A stretch of 64,000 bases of DNA from Embleya sp040629175. Its GTDB lineage: Bacteria; Actinomycetota; Actinomycetes; Streptomycetales; Streptomycetaceae. Positions 33,525 to 42,348 of the stretch are shown in pieces. The stretch spans positions 62,001 through 126,000 of the forward strand of contig NZ_JBEXUX010000012.1 of the NCBI RefSeq assembly GCF_040629175.1, given 5' to 3'. How positions within the stretch are numbered: position 1 is the first letter of the stretch; each line of letters begins with the position of its first letter. The notes under the pieces were generated by a model that was given only the letters and a program-made list of their open reading frames with translations, made no database searches and was not told the origin of the DNA. The translations under genes were made by a program, and so were the position numbers.

Positions 33525-34273
33525 GTCGAACGTGCCCCGTCCGGCTGCGCCGACCCGTTCCCGGCCTCCGGAAGCACGGTCGCAGCCGGCGGGAGCCCGA
33601 CGTCGGCAAGCTCCGGCCGCGGCGCCGGCCGCAGCCGTCCGGAGAACAGGTAGCCGGCTCCGAGCCCGATCAGCGCCGCCGAGACGTGCCCGATCGTGGT
33701 GAAGTCCGGCAACGCGCCGAACCACTCGACGGACGAGAACGGGTACAGCAGGCAGACGAGCGCCCACCAGGGCCGCAACCACCGGGACAGCAGCGGGGTG
33801 ACCGCCGCTATGGCCGCCATCGAGGCGTAGCTCACCCCGTAGTCGAGCGAGTACCGGGTGTCCTCCGGATAGGTTCCGGCGTCGATCGCCACGGTCAGCA
33901 CCACCGCTGTGACGAGCGTCGCACCCACGTGTCCGAGCACCGTGACGCCGACCGCGCGCAGCGTGCCGACCCGGTGCTCCAGGAACGCCATGCACACTCC
34001 GAGCCCGAACCCGATCGTCAGCACGTTGCCGAGCAGGGTGCCGTGTACGTCCGCGACCATCAGGCTGCCCGCCATCGCGCGCAGCGGATGGTGGTGCAGG
34101 TTGTCGAGGTTCGTGCTGATCTCGTCCAGGAGCCGATCTGCGGCGGTCTCGGACATCAGCCGGCCGACCACGACCCCGGTGATCGCGAGCAGGAACAGTA
34201 CGGCGAAGGTCGCCGGGCTGCGTCGCGGATATCCGACGAGGCCGCGCAGTTGGCTCGCGGGGTTCCGACTCAC
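33515..34273 (-). CDS. Rhomboid-like multi-pass membrane protein
   Basis: 252 residues from GTG 34273; AAGGAGAG lies eight bases upstream, so the longer frame to 34390 is not needed. Six hydrophobic segments are visible: TFAVLFLLAITGVVVG, then LLGNVLTIGFGLGV, a VLGHVGATLVTAVVL helix, YGVSYASMAAIAAV with a GxS serine, WWALVCLLYPF, and TTIGHVSAALIGLGAGYL with a histidine. Serine and histidine in these helices match the rhomboid dyad layout, but the usual GxSG is GVSY. A protease or an inactive rhomboid-fold protein are both possible. Confidence 0.72.
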   Translation of the reverse strand: MSRNPASQLRGLVGYPRRSPATFAVLFLLAITGVVVGRLMSETAADRLLDEISTNLDNLHHHPLRAMAGSLMVADVHGTLLGNVLTIGFGLGVCMAFLEHRVGTLRAVGVTVLGHVGATLVTAVVLTVAIDAGTYPEDTRYSLDYGVSYASMAAIAAVTPLLSRWLRPWWALVCLLYPFSSVEWFGALPDFTTIGHVSAALIGLGAGYLFSGRLRPAPRPELADVGLPPAATVLPEAGNGSAQPDGARSTQP

Positions 34274-34491
34274 GGTGCGACTCTCCTTGTGCCGGCGCGG
34301 GGACGCGGCGCGAAACCACCATGCTGCATCACCCGGCCGGGTCGCCGCGGCCCGGTCCCCGAATCGGACGGTCGACGATTCGGTGGGCACCGAAACGACC
34401 CGCCCCTAGCGTCGTGTTCGTCAGCGCGTCCGCCACCGGTGAACGCTTCGGCAGCGGCCCACCCGGGCCGCCGGCACAGGGGGTCCAAGCA

Positions 34492-35454
34492 ATGTCGGAG
34501 ACACGTCTTCGCCCGGCGACCGGCGTCGATCGGCGCGCCGTCGCCGCGGCGTGCGTCACGGTGGTGTTCTGGGCGTCCGCGTTCGTGTCCATCCGCAGCG
34601 CGGGCGCGCATTTCGCCCCCGGGGCGCTGGCCCTGGGGCGGATGTTCGCCGGTTCGCTGGTGCTCGGCACGATCGTGCTGGTGCGCCGCGAGGGTTTCCC
34701 GCCGCGCGCCGCGTGGCCCGGCATCCTGCTCTCCGGGGTGTTGTGGTTCGGCGTCTACATGGCGGTGCTGAACTGGGGCGAGCGCAAGGTGGACGCGGGC
34801 ACCGCGGCGATGGTGGTCAACATCGGCCCGATCGCGATCGCGCTGCTCGGCGGTTGGTTGCTCAAGGAGGGCTTCGCACCGCGCCTGCTCGCCGGCATCG
34901 CCGTCTCGTTCGCGGGCGCGGTCGTGGTGGGCGTCTCGATGTCGGACGGCGGCGGGGCGCCGCTGCTGGGCGTGGGCCTGTGCGTGCTCGCCGCGCTGTC
35001 CTACGCGGCCGGCGTGGTCGCGCAAAAGCCCGCGCTGCGACACACCTCCGCGCTCCAGGTCACCGCGTACGGCTGCTTCATCGGCATGCTCTGTTGCCTG
35101 CCGTTCGCCGGGCAACTGGTCGAGCAGACCGCCGACGCACCGCTCTCGGCCACGCTGAACGTGATCTACCTGGGCATCTTTCCCACCGCGCTGGGCTTCA
35201 CCACGTGGGCGTACGCACTGGCCCGGACCACCGCGGGCAGGATGGGCAGCACCACGTACGCGGTGCCGGCCATCGTGGTGCTGCTCGCCTGGGTATTCCT
35301 GGACGAGGTGCCCGGCCCGCTGACCTTCCTCGGCGGCGCGCTGTGCCTGGCCGGCGTCGCGGTCTCCCGGGGTGGTGCCCGCCGACCGGTGACCGGGTTC
35401 GACCCGAAGGCCGCCGAAGGGCCGCCGGTGCGGCAGGATCTCCCCGGACGATGA
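34492..35454 (+). CDS. EamA/DMT-superfamily transporter
   Basis: 320 residues from ATG 34492. Ten hydrophobic segments arranged as two EamA halves: FWASAFVSIRSAGAHF and later LIYLGIFPTALGFTTWAYAL with TYAVPAIVVLLAWVFLDE. This is the usual ten-helix metabolite exporter layout. Substrate unknown. The kinase gene begins 18 bases later, suggesting co-transcription. Confidence 0.88.
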   Translation: MSETRLRPATGVDRRAVAAACVTVVFWASAFVSIRSAGAHFAPGALALGRMFAGSLVLGTIVLVRREGFPPRAAWPGILLSGVLWFGVYMAVLNWGERKVDAGTAAMVVNIGPIAIALLGGWLLKEGFAPRLLAGIAVSFAGAVVVGVSMSDGGGAPLLGVGLCVLAALSYAAGVVAQKPALRHTSALQVTAYGCFIGMLCCLPFAGQLVEQTADAPLSATLNVIYLGIFPTALGFTTWAYALARTTAGRMGSTTYAVPAIVVLLAWVFLDEVPGPLTFLGGALCLAGVAVSRGGARRPVTGFDPKAAEGPPVRQDLPGR

Positions 35455-35472
35455 CCGGACGAGGGAGATGTC

Positions 35473-37128
35473 GTGACAGCGGTGGGTCGGGTCCTGGCGG
35501 ATCGGTACGAACTCCTCGAACAGCGCGGTCGCGGCGGGCTCGGTCGGGTCTGGGCCGCGCACGATCGCACCGAGTCCCGCGACGTCGCGGTCAAGCTGCT
35601 GCACGGCCCGCCCGACGACGAGGCCGCGGCGCGGTTCGTGCACGAGGTGCGCGCCGCGGCGGCGCCGGCGCATCCGGGCCTGGTCGCCGTGCTCGACGTG
35701 GGGCGGGACACCGACGGCACGCCGTTCCTGGTCACCGAGTTGCTCACCGGCCGCGATCTGCGGGCGACGCTGGGCGCGGGTCTGCCCGAGCCCGCGAACG
35801 CGGTGGCGTGGGCGGCGCAGGTCTGCGCCGCGCTCGAACACGCGCACCGGGCCGGTCTGGTGCACGGCGACCTCAAGCCCGCCGACCTGTTCGTGGGCGA
35901 GGACGACCGGGTCCGAGTGCTCGACCTCGGCCTCGCCCGGCACCTCGCGGCGGTCGCCACGACCGGCACACGCCTGCTGGGGACACTCGCCTACACCGCG
36001 CCGGAACGACTGCGCGGGCAGCCCGCCGAGCCCCGCTCGGATCTGTACGCACTGGGCTGCGTGCTCTACGAACTGCTCACCGGCACACCGCCGTTCGGCA
36101 CCGGCGACGTGGCCGCCACGGTCTGCGCCCAGCTCGACGCGATCCCGGAACCGCCCGAGCGGCGCGGCGTGGACGTGCCGGCGCACCTGAGCAGGCTGGT
36201 CCTGGACCTGTTGGCGAAGGATCCCGCGCAGCGCCCGGCCGACGCGGCCTCGGTCGCCGCGCGGCTGACCGAGACGCCCCCGCCGCCCCCGGCGGACCGC
36301 CCCCGCCCGCCCGCCGCCCCGCCGCTGATGCCGGCTCCGCCGGTACCGCCCCCGCCCGCCCCGCCGCAGCCCCCGCTCGGCCCGCCCGTGTTCCCGCCCC
36401 CCGTCGCGGCGGCCGCGGCGGCAGCCGACGAGGACGACGAGCCGCAACTCCGCCGGGCCGCGGCGTCCGGCGATCCGGACGCCGCGGTGCAACTCGCCTA
36501 CCACCTCGCGGACACCGGCCGCGAGACCGAGGCCGAGGCGCTGTACCGCGAGGCCCTGGCCCGCAACCACCCGGAGGCCGCGAACGACCTCGCCGACCTG
36601 CTCGCGGCCACCGATCGAGCCGGTGAGGCCGAGGAGTTGTACCGCCGCGCGTTGGCGCAGGGCCACCCGGACGCGGCGAACAACCTGGGCCGACTGCTGG
36701 TGCGCCTGGGCCGGACCCCGGAGGCCGAGATGCTCTTCCGGCACGCCTCGGCCCACGGCCACGACGACGCCGCGAACAACCTGGGCCTGCTCCTGGCCGG
36801 CTCCGGGCGCCCGGACGAGGCCGAGCAGTTGTTCCGGCACGCCTACGCACAGGGCCACCCGGACGCCGCGGTCAACCTGGCCGGGTTGCTGGGCGCGCGC
36901 GGTCGGCTGAAGGAGGCGGAGAAGCTCTGCCGTCGTGCGTTGGTCGAGGGCCACCCGGAGGCCGCGATCGTGCTCGCCGGCCTGCTGGAGCGCCGCGGTC
37001 GCACCCGCGAGGCGGAGGAGATGTACCGGCGCGCCCTGGCCGAGGCACACCCGGCGGCCGCCGGCCAACTCGCCCGTTTCCTGGACGCCCAGGGCCGCGG
37101 CGGGGAAGCGATGTGGCTGCGCTCGTAG
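35473..37128 (+). CDS. Ser/Thr kinase with C-terminal TPR/Sel1-like repeats
   Basis: 551 residues from GTG 35473. Glycine loop RGRGGLGRVWAA, Lys41 in VAVKLL, Asp133 in HGDLKPAD, Asp151 in DLGLA (DFG is DLG, and the Asn of DLKPxN is Asp), then TAPERLRG and DLYALGCVLYELLTG. A Pro-rich linker (about 270-320) leads to five or six 36-residue helical repeats such as GHPDAANNLGRLLVRLGR and AEEMYRRALAEAHP. No membrane helix, so it is cytosolic; repeats presumably dock partner proteins. Likely active, given conserved Lys and Asp. Confidence 0.9.
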   Translation: MTAVGRVLADRYELLEQRGRGGLGRVWAAHDRTESRDVAVKLLHGPPDDEAAARFVHEVRAAAAPAHPGLVAVLDVGRDTDGTPFLVTELLTGRDLRATLGAGLPEPANAVAWAAQVCAALEHAHRAGLVHGDLKPADLFVGEDDRVRVLDLGLARHLAAVATTGTRLLGTLAYTAPERLRGQPAEPRSDLYALGCVLYELLTGTPPFGTGDVAATVCAQLDAIPEPPERRGVDVPAHLSRLVLDLLAKDPAQRPADAASVAARLTETPPPPPADRPRPPAAPPLMPAPPVPPPPAPPQPPLGPPVFPPPVAAAAAAADEDDEPQLRRAAASGDPDAAVQLAYHLADTGRETEAEALYREALARNHPEAANDLADLLAATDRAGEAEELYRRALAQGHPDAANNLGRLLVRLGRTPEAEMLFRHASAHGHDDAANNLGLLLAGSGRPDEAEQLFRHAYAQGHPDAAVNLAGLLGARGRLKEAEKLCRRALVEGHPEAAIVLAGLLERRGRTREAEEMYRRALAEAHPAAAGQLARFLDAQGRGGEAMWLRS

Positions 37129-37140
37129 TGCCGCGTGGGC

Positions 37141-37171
37141 GGTGGGCGGACCCCCGGCGGGTCCGCCCACC
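37141..37171. terminator. Bidirectional terminator
   Basis: Perfect 13-bp stem GGTGGGCGGACCC / GGGTCCGCCCACC with loop CCGGC, between convergent stops at 37128 and 37186. Confidence 0.85.
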
Positions 37172-37185
37172 GGCACGGACCGCCG

Positions 37186-37671
37186 TCAGTCCGCGAAGAC
37201 CTCGCGGAGCTTGGCCTCCTGGTCGTTGGACAGGTTGCTGCGCACCAGTTCGGCCTGGGCCCCGCCGAACGCCTCGTGCACCCGGTCCACCACCACGTTC
37301 GAGGTCATCACGAACAGCGCGGAGGTGCCCGGGGTGATCTGCCGGCGCACCTCGGCGACGAAGTCGTCGTCGATGCCGACGTCGCTCATGCTGCCGCCGA
37401 GCGCGCCCGCCGCGGCGCCGATCGCGGCGCCCAGCAGCGGCACGAAGAAGATCAGGCCGAAGAGCATGCCCCAGAAGGTGCCGGACAGCGCGCCGATCCC
37501 GGTGAGGCTGTTGAGCTGCTTGGTCTTGGGCTTCTTGGCGTCCGCGGGCCACGACACCACGGCCGCGTCGTGTACCCGGACGAGTTCCTGCTTCTGGAGC
37601 GTGAGCAGCGTCTGTTCGGCATCGGCCGCGCCGTGCGCGGTGGGGAACTTCCAGACGGTGAGCGTGGACAC
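37186..37671 (-). CDS. DUF1269-type membrane protein
   Basis: 161 residues from GTG 37671, six bases after GGAGGT. Starts STLTVWKFPT with a ferredoxin-like domain, then a glycine-rich hydrophobic hairpin (GALSGTFWGMLFGLIFFVPLLGAAIGA-type, here about 77-110) and SDVGIDDDFVAEVRRQITPGTSALFVM. This matches DUF1269 proteins, which are thought to sit in the membrane via the glycine-rich hairpin. Role unknown. Confidence 0.87.
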   Translation of the reverse strand: MSTLTVWKFPTAHGAADAEQTLLTLQKQELVRVHDAAVVSWPADAKKPKTKQLNSLTGIGALSGTFWGMLFGLIFFVPLLGAAIGAAAGALGGSMSDVGIDDDFVAEVRRQITPGTSALFVMTSNVVVDRVHEAFGGAQAELVRSNLSNDQEAKLREVFAD

Positions 37672-37702
37672 GCAAGACCTCCGACATCGATGCGGACGAA
37701 GA

Positions 37703-37736
37703 GCCACGCACGGGCCCCGGGGGGTCCGTGCGTGGC
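37703..37736 (-). terminator. Terminator of the small membrane protein gene
   Basis: 15-bp stem with one G-T pair, 37703-37717 / 37722-37736, loop CGGG, 16 bases past the stop at 37752. Confidence 0.8.
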
Positions 37737-37751
37737 GGGTGGTGTGGCCTG

Positions 37752-38255
37752 TTACTCCATCGGTCCCTCGTGCTCGGCGTCCCGGCGGTGCGCTCCGGTG
37801 CCCATGCGGCGGCTCTCGTCCCGGGCCCGCCACTCGGACACCGTCTCGTCCGAGTAGTAGCCCTGGGCGGCGTCCCAGCGCACGGTCAGCGCGAACAGGA
37901 CCACCAGGTCCAGCGCGATCACGATGGTGGACCAGACCGGGTGCGCGGCCAGGAAGCCGATCTCACCGATGATGTTCAACATCACCAGGAACGTACCGAT
38001 CACGCGGGCCCAGGTCGCACCGGTGAGCAGCCCCCCACCGACGAGCAGTTGCAACCCGCCGAAGATCAGCAGGATGACGCCCCACGTGTTGTAGTTCCAC
38101 ACCAGGAGATCACCGGAACGGGTGACGAAGTACCCGTCCGAGAACAGTGCCGTGAACCCCTGGAAGAGGTTGAGGACACCCAGGACGAGCAGGGTGCATC
38201 CGGCGAAAGCCACCCACCCGGACCAAGCGCCCGACATGCGGGTTTTGCTGTTCAT
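37752..38255 (-). CDS. Four-helix membrane protein of unknown function
   Basis: 167 residues from ATG 38255. Four hydrophobic helices (GWVAFAGCTLLVLGVLNL, LLIFGGLQLLVGGGLLTG, VIGTFLVMLNIIGEIGFL, VWSTIVIALDLVVLFALTV) with a cytoplasmic charged tail. Resembles small actinobacterial membrane proteins next to stress genes (DUF7144-like). Function unknown. Confidence 0.78.
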   Translation of the reverse strand: MNSKTRMSGAWSGWVAFAGCTLLVLGVLNLFQGFTALFSDGYFVTRSGDLLVWNYNTWGVILLIFGGLQLLVGGGLLTGATWARVIGTFLVMLNIIGEIGFLAAHPVWSTIVIALDLVVLFALTVRWDAAQGYYSDETVSEWRARDESRRMGTGAHRRDAEHEGPME

Positions 38256-38467
38256 GGCCTACTCCCAACCCCGGCCCGGACGGCCGGGAAGGTTATGCCT
38301 CGTGCCGATTGCCTGCCGTCGCGGGTGCCCGCGACCTTGCGAGTCGGCCTTCTCGCACCTTGGCACAGCTTGTCCTATTTTGCACCTTTTTCTAAAGACG
38401 AGTAGATACGCGGTTTTGATGGAACCCGCCCCGGGACACCTGGTCACGAGCGGGGAGGACTGCAGCG

Positions 38468-39709
38468 ATGTCCCAGGCAGCATCCGAATCGGGCGAACGG
38501 ACGAGGGGCCGGCACCGGTTGCGGCTCGCCCTGGCCTGCCTGTTCCTGGCCCTGGCCTGCGTACTCACCCCGGTCGCGGTGGCGGCCTCGTGGGCGGACG
38601 ACGAGATCGGCGACACCGATCGTTTCGTCGCCACGCTGGCGCCGCTGTCCTCGAACCCGGACGTCCAGGCCGAGGTCGCCGATCGGGTGGCCGAGGCCGC
38701 CGTGCAGGCGGTGGACGTGGGCGGGTTGAGCGACGCGCTGCGCGAGGCCCTGGGCCTGGATCCGAACGACGCGTCGGGGCCGGTCACCGGATCGATTCGG
38801 AACCTGTTGCACGGCGTGGTGAACCAGGCCGCCCTCGCCTTCGTCGCGAGCGACGCGTTCGACGTCGTGTGGCGCGACGCGCTCCGCCTGGCCCACGCGT
38901 CCGCGTTGCGCGCGCTGGAGGGCGAGGACGACGGCGCGGTCACCTCGTCCGGCGGCGAGGTGGTGCTGGATCTGGGTCCGACGATCGACCGGGTCCGGCA
39001 GGGCCTGGTGGACCGGGGCTTCTCGATCGCGACCAACATCCCGAGTACCGACCAACGGTTCGTCCTGCTGCACCGCGAGGGGTTGCGCAAGGGTCAGGAC
39101 GCGTTCCGGTTCCTGAACGCCGCGGGCACCTGGCTGCCGATCGTGGTGGCGCTGCTCTTCGTGGTGGGTGTGTGCGTCGCGCCCCGACGTCGTCGGGTGA
39201 TCATGTGGACGGCCCTGGGCACCCTGCTCGCCCTGCTCGTGCTCGCGATCGGGCTGGCCGTCGCGCGCCGGTACTACCTGGACCGGTTGCCGTCGGAGAT
39301 CTCCCGGGACGCGGCGGCGGCGACCTTCGACGCGCTGGTGCGGTTCCTGCGCGAGACCACCCGCACCCTGGCGATCATCGCCGCCGCGGTCGCGATCGCC
39401 GCCTTCGTGGTCGGCCCGGCGCGGCGGGCCGCGGCCGTTCGGCGGGTGCTGGCGGCCGGTCCGGACGCGGCGGGCGGCGCGCTGGCCCGGACCGGTCTGG
39501 GCACCGGGTCGGCGGGCCGCTTCGTGGCCGCGCGGCGGGGCCCGATCTACGCCGTGGTGGGCCTGCTCGGCGGGGTGTGGCTGGCCTGGTGGAACCATCC
39601 GACGGTGCCCGCGGTGCTGCTGGTCCTGTTGGTGGTGCTGGCCGTCGTGGCGGTCCTGGAGGTCGTGGCGGCGGCCGGAACCCCCGAGCCGGCCGGGGTC
39701 GATCGGTGA
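38468..39709 (+). CDS. Conserved membrane protein with large outer loop
   Basis: 413 residues from ATG 38468. An N-terminal helix (LALACLFLALACVLTPVAV), an extracytoplasmic domain of about 170 residues (WADDEIGDTDRFVATLAPL, then NPDVQAEVADRV), three further hydrophobic regions and a helix pair near the end (VLLVLLVVLAVVAVLEVV). No Cys or catalytic motif. Matches a widespread actinobacterial membrane protein of unknown role. Its start follows GGGGAGG. The BrkB-like pseudogene follows 25 bases later. Confidence 0.8.
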   Translation: MSQAASESGERTRGRHRLRLALACLFLALACVLTPVAVAASWADDEIGDTDRFVATLAPLSSNPDVQAEVADRVAEAAVQAVDVGGLSDALREALGLDPNDASGPVTGSIRNLLHGVVNQAALAFVASDAFDVVWRDALRLAHASALRALEGEDDGAVTSSGGEVVLDLGPTIDRVRQGLVDRGFSIATNIPSTDQRFVLLHREGLRKGQDAFRFLNAAGTWLPIVVALLFVVGVCVAPRRRRVIMWTALGTLLALLVLAIGLAVARRYYLDRLPSEISRDAAAATFDALVRFLRETTRTLAIIAAAVAIAAFVVGPARRAAAVRRVLAAGPDAAGGALARTGLGTGSAGRFVAARRGPIYAVVGLLGGVWLAWWNHPTVPAVLLVLLVVLAVVAVLEVVAAAGTPEPAGVDR

Positions 39710-39734
39710 GTGTGCGGCCCCGTCCCAGGGGGCG

Positions 39735-40578
39735 GTGACCCGACTGCGCGGCCGGGTCGAGGACATGCCGGTGATGGCGTTCGTGGGTCGGTTGACCACC
39801 CGGTTCCTGGTGGTCGACAGCGTCGAGGCGGCCACCATGTCGGCAGCGAAGGTGTTCCTCGCCGGTGTCCCGGCGCTGTTCGTGTTCGCCGCGTTCGCCC
39901 CCCGGGTGCTGCGCGACGAATTGCTCGACTCGCTGCGCGCGATCCTGGGCCTGCCCGCCGGCACGCTGGACGAGGTCTCCCGGGTCCACGACGCGGGCGA
40001 GCATCTGCGCCGGCAAACCGGTGCGGCCAGTGCGGTGTTCACCCTGTCGATGGCGGGCCGGGTGGCCCGGTCGCTGCAACGGTTGTGCCGGCGCGTGGTT
40101 CGTGCGGGTGGTCGGCTTCAGCCCCCGACTGATCGGGCGCCGGTTGTTGGGGTCGTCGGTGTGGCTGGTCGCGCTGCTGTTCCAGGCGCAGTTGCACAAC
40201 GGCTTCGGCGCCGGGCCCCGGCTCGGCGTGGTCGTCCTGTTCGTCGCCTCGGTGCTGCTGTGGTGGTGGACTCAGCACCTGTTGCCGGAGGGTCGGATCG
40301 GCTGGTGGCCGCTGCTGCCCGGCTCGCTGTCGGCCGCGCTGGGCACGATCGGCATGCAGTACGGCTCACATCTGGTGATGCCCAGGGCGGTGGCCCGCAG
40401 CGTGGCCGAGTTCGGCCCGCTCGGGCTGATGTTGACCCTGATGTCGTGGCTGGTCGCGGCCTGCGCGGTGGTGGTCTTCGCGATCACCATCGGCGCGTTC
40501 CTGGCCGAGGAGGAGCCGCTGGGCAGCCTGCTGGGCGCCCCCGAGGCGCCGCGGCACATCGACCCGCCTCAGGCCTGA
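39735..40578 (+). pseudogene. YihY/BrkB-family membrane protein with a frameshift
   Basis: From GTG 39735 the first frame reads FLVVDSVEAATMSAAKVF, DELLDSLRAILGLPAGTL and VARSLQRLCRR. The remainder (AWFVRVVGFSPRLIGRR, VVLFVASVLLWWWTQHLLP, SWLVAACAVVVFAITIGAF) is in another frame and ends at 40578. The join lies at about 40090-40096, in GCCGGCGCGTGG: two bases would restore the frame. Otherwise both halves are sound, so this may be a sequencing error or a very recent mutation. Family members are multi-helix membrane proteins of unclear function. Confidence 0.7.
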
Positions 40579-41387
40579 CCGGGGGTCTGCCCGGTGCGCC
40601 GGAACTCCGTCGGCGACTGCTGGACCCGGCGGGAGAACAGTCGGGCGAAGTAGGCGGGGTCGTCGTAGCCGACGTTGCGGGCCACCTCGTGGATGGACTG
40701 GTCGGTGGACAGGAGCAGGCGCTTGGCCCGGGACAGCCGGGTGCGCACGATGTACTCCTTGGGGGTGGTGCCGGTCGCGCGCTGCATCTCGCCGCGCAGG
40801 CCCGCCTCGTCCAGACCCAGCCGGCGGGCGTGTTCGCCGACGGTGAGCGGCTCGGTGGCGTGCTCGTCGAAGTAGCGGACCACGCGCGAGCCGTCCTCGT
40901 CGACCCGGATCGTCTTCAGGTCGATGATCAACTGGTGCACGATCGCCGAGGTGACCACCTCGCGATTGGGCGCGCCCGGTTCCACCGCGGTCAGCAGCCG
41001 GTCGAAGCCCTGGCGCAGCGGCCGGACCCCGCCGAGCGACATCACCGGCTCGGCCCGGTCCAGGAAGCCCAGGTCCTCGTACGCCGCCGCGGTCGGCCCC
41101 TCGAACAGCACCCAGTGCTCGCGCCAGCCGGTCGGGTCCGGGCTGTACGCGTGGTACTCGCCGGGGAAGAGCAGGAAGGCGGCGGGCGCCTGGACCGGGA
41201 TTCGCGGCGCGTGCCGGTTGCCGGAGCGGAACCAGCCCGATCCGCCGGTGATCAGGGTGAGTTGGTAGCAGCCCAGCACCCGGCCCTCGAACAACATCGC
41301 GTTGACCTGTTGCCAGCCCACGCCCAGGCACACCAGGCCGAGGGCCTGGTGCTCCTTTGCGGGCGTGAGATAGCGCGCGAAGATCAT
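40569..41387 (-). CDS. AraC-family regulator with cupin-like N-terminus
   Basis: 272 residues from ATG 41387. The N-terminal half (PAAFLLFPGEYHAYSPDP, HWVLFEGP) is the beta-barrel sugar-sensing domain; the C-terminal half has two helix-turn-helix motifs, the second being IHEVARNVGYDDPAYFARLFSRR-like (kept here as IHEVARNVGYDD and YFARLFSRR). It starts 46 bases after the permease gene, on the same strand, so it probably regulates the carbohydrate ABC operon in response to the transported sugar. Its stop overlaps the convergent BrkB-like gene by ten bases. Confidence 0.92.
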   Translation of the reverse strand: MIFARYLTPAKEHQALGLVCLGVGWQQVNAMLFEGRVLGCYQLTLITGGSGWFRSGNRHAPRIPVQAPAAFLLFPGEYHAYSPDPTGWREHWVLFEGPTAAAYEDLGFLDRAEPVMSLGGVRPLRQGFDRLLTAVEPGAPNREVVTSAIVHQLIIDLKTIRVDEDGSRVVRYFDEHATEPLTVGEHARRLGLDEAGLRGEMQRATGTTPKEYIVRTRLSRAKRLLLSTDQSIHEVARNVGYDDPAYFARLFSRRVQQSPTEFRRTGQTPGQA

Positions 41388-41433
41388 GGTGCGCCGATCG
41401 TACGGCGGCGGGCGCCGGCTGCGCAGCGGTTGT

Positions 41434-42348
41434 TCACGCCTTCACCCCGCCCGCGACCAGGTCGGTGCGCCAGAACCGTTGGAGCGACCAGAACGCGGCG
41501 ACCAGCGGGATCACCGAGACCAGTGCGCCGACCACGACCAGGTTGGCGTGCGGCTGGTTGGGGTCGCTGTTCCACGCGTTCAGGCCCAGCGTGACCGGCC
41601 ACAGGTGCTGGTTGTTGAGGGTGATCAGCGGCAGGAAGAAGTTGTTCCAGACCGCGACCAGTTGGAACAGGAAGATGGTCACCAGCGCGGGCGACATGAT
41701 CCGCAGGCCGATGGTGCAAAAGATCCGGAACTCGCTCGCGCCGTCCAGCCGGGCCGCCTCGATCAGTTCGTCCGGCACCGACGCCTCGGCGTAGGTCTTG
41801 GCCAGGAAGACGCCGAACGGGCTGACCGCCGCGGGCAGCAGGACCGCCCAGATCGTGTCGACCAGGTGCACCTTGGAGAGCATCAGGTAGATCGGCAGCG
41901 CGAGCATGGGAGTGGGGATGAGCACCGCGCCCAGGATCACCGAGAAGATCGCGCCCCGGCCGCGGAAGCGGTACTTGGCCAGCGCGTAGCCGGCCATCGC
42001 GGCCAGGAAGGTGGCGACCACGCCGCCGCCGACCGCGTACAGCACCGAGTTGAACACCCAGCGCAGGAAGATGCCGCCGTCCTGGTCGAAGAGTTGGCGC
42101 AGGTTGGCGCCCAGGTTCCAGTCGGCGAACCAGAAGCCGTTGCTGCCGAACAGGTCGCTGGAGGACTTGGTCGAGGAGACCAGCAGCCACCACACCGGCA
42201 TCAGGAAGTAGGTGGCCACCAGGAACAGGAACGAGGTGGTCAGCACCTGCGAACGCATCGGCGTGGTGCGGCCCTTGCCCACCTTGCGCGCACGCGGCGG
42301 GGCCTGCTCGCGGACCGGGCTCGCGGGCGGGGTGGTCAGCGTCGTCAC
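41434..42348 (-). CDS. Carbohydrate ABC transporter permease, MalG type
   Basis: 304 residues from GTG 42348, overlapping the stop of the other permease as GTGA. Six helices with the EAA loop EAARLDGASEFRIFCTIGL-type (here EAARLDGASEFR) that contacts the ATPase; the C-terminus ends DLVAGGVKA, as in MalG-like proteins. Inner-membrane partner of the MalF-type permease. No ATP-binding subunit is encoded here, as is common in Streptomyces, where a shared MsiK-type ATPase is used. Confidence 0.93.
   Translation of the reverse strand: MTTLTTPPASPVREQAPPRARKVGKGRTTPMRSQVLTTSFLFLVATYFLMPVWWLLVSSTKSSSDLFGSNGFWFADWNLGANLRQLFDQDGGIFLRWVFNSVLYAVGGGVVATFLAAMAGYALAKYRFRGRGAIFSVILGAVLIPTPMLALPIYLMLSKVHLVDTIWAVLLPAAVSPFGVFLAKTYAEASVPDELIEAARLDGASEFRIFCTIGLRIMSPALVTIFLFQLVAVWNNFFLPLITLNNQHLWPVTLGLNAWNSDPNQPHANLVVVGALVSVIPLVAAFWSLQRFWRTDLVAGGVKA

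Noticed and set aside
34270..37176. A 968-codon minus-strand open frame opposite the transporter and kinase genes
   Set aside because: Shadow of two well-supported plus-strand genes; low-complexity composition and no motif.
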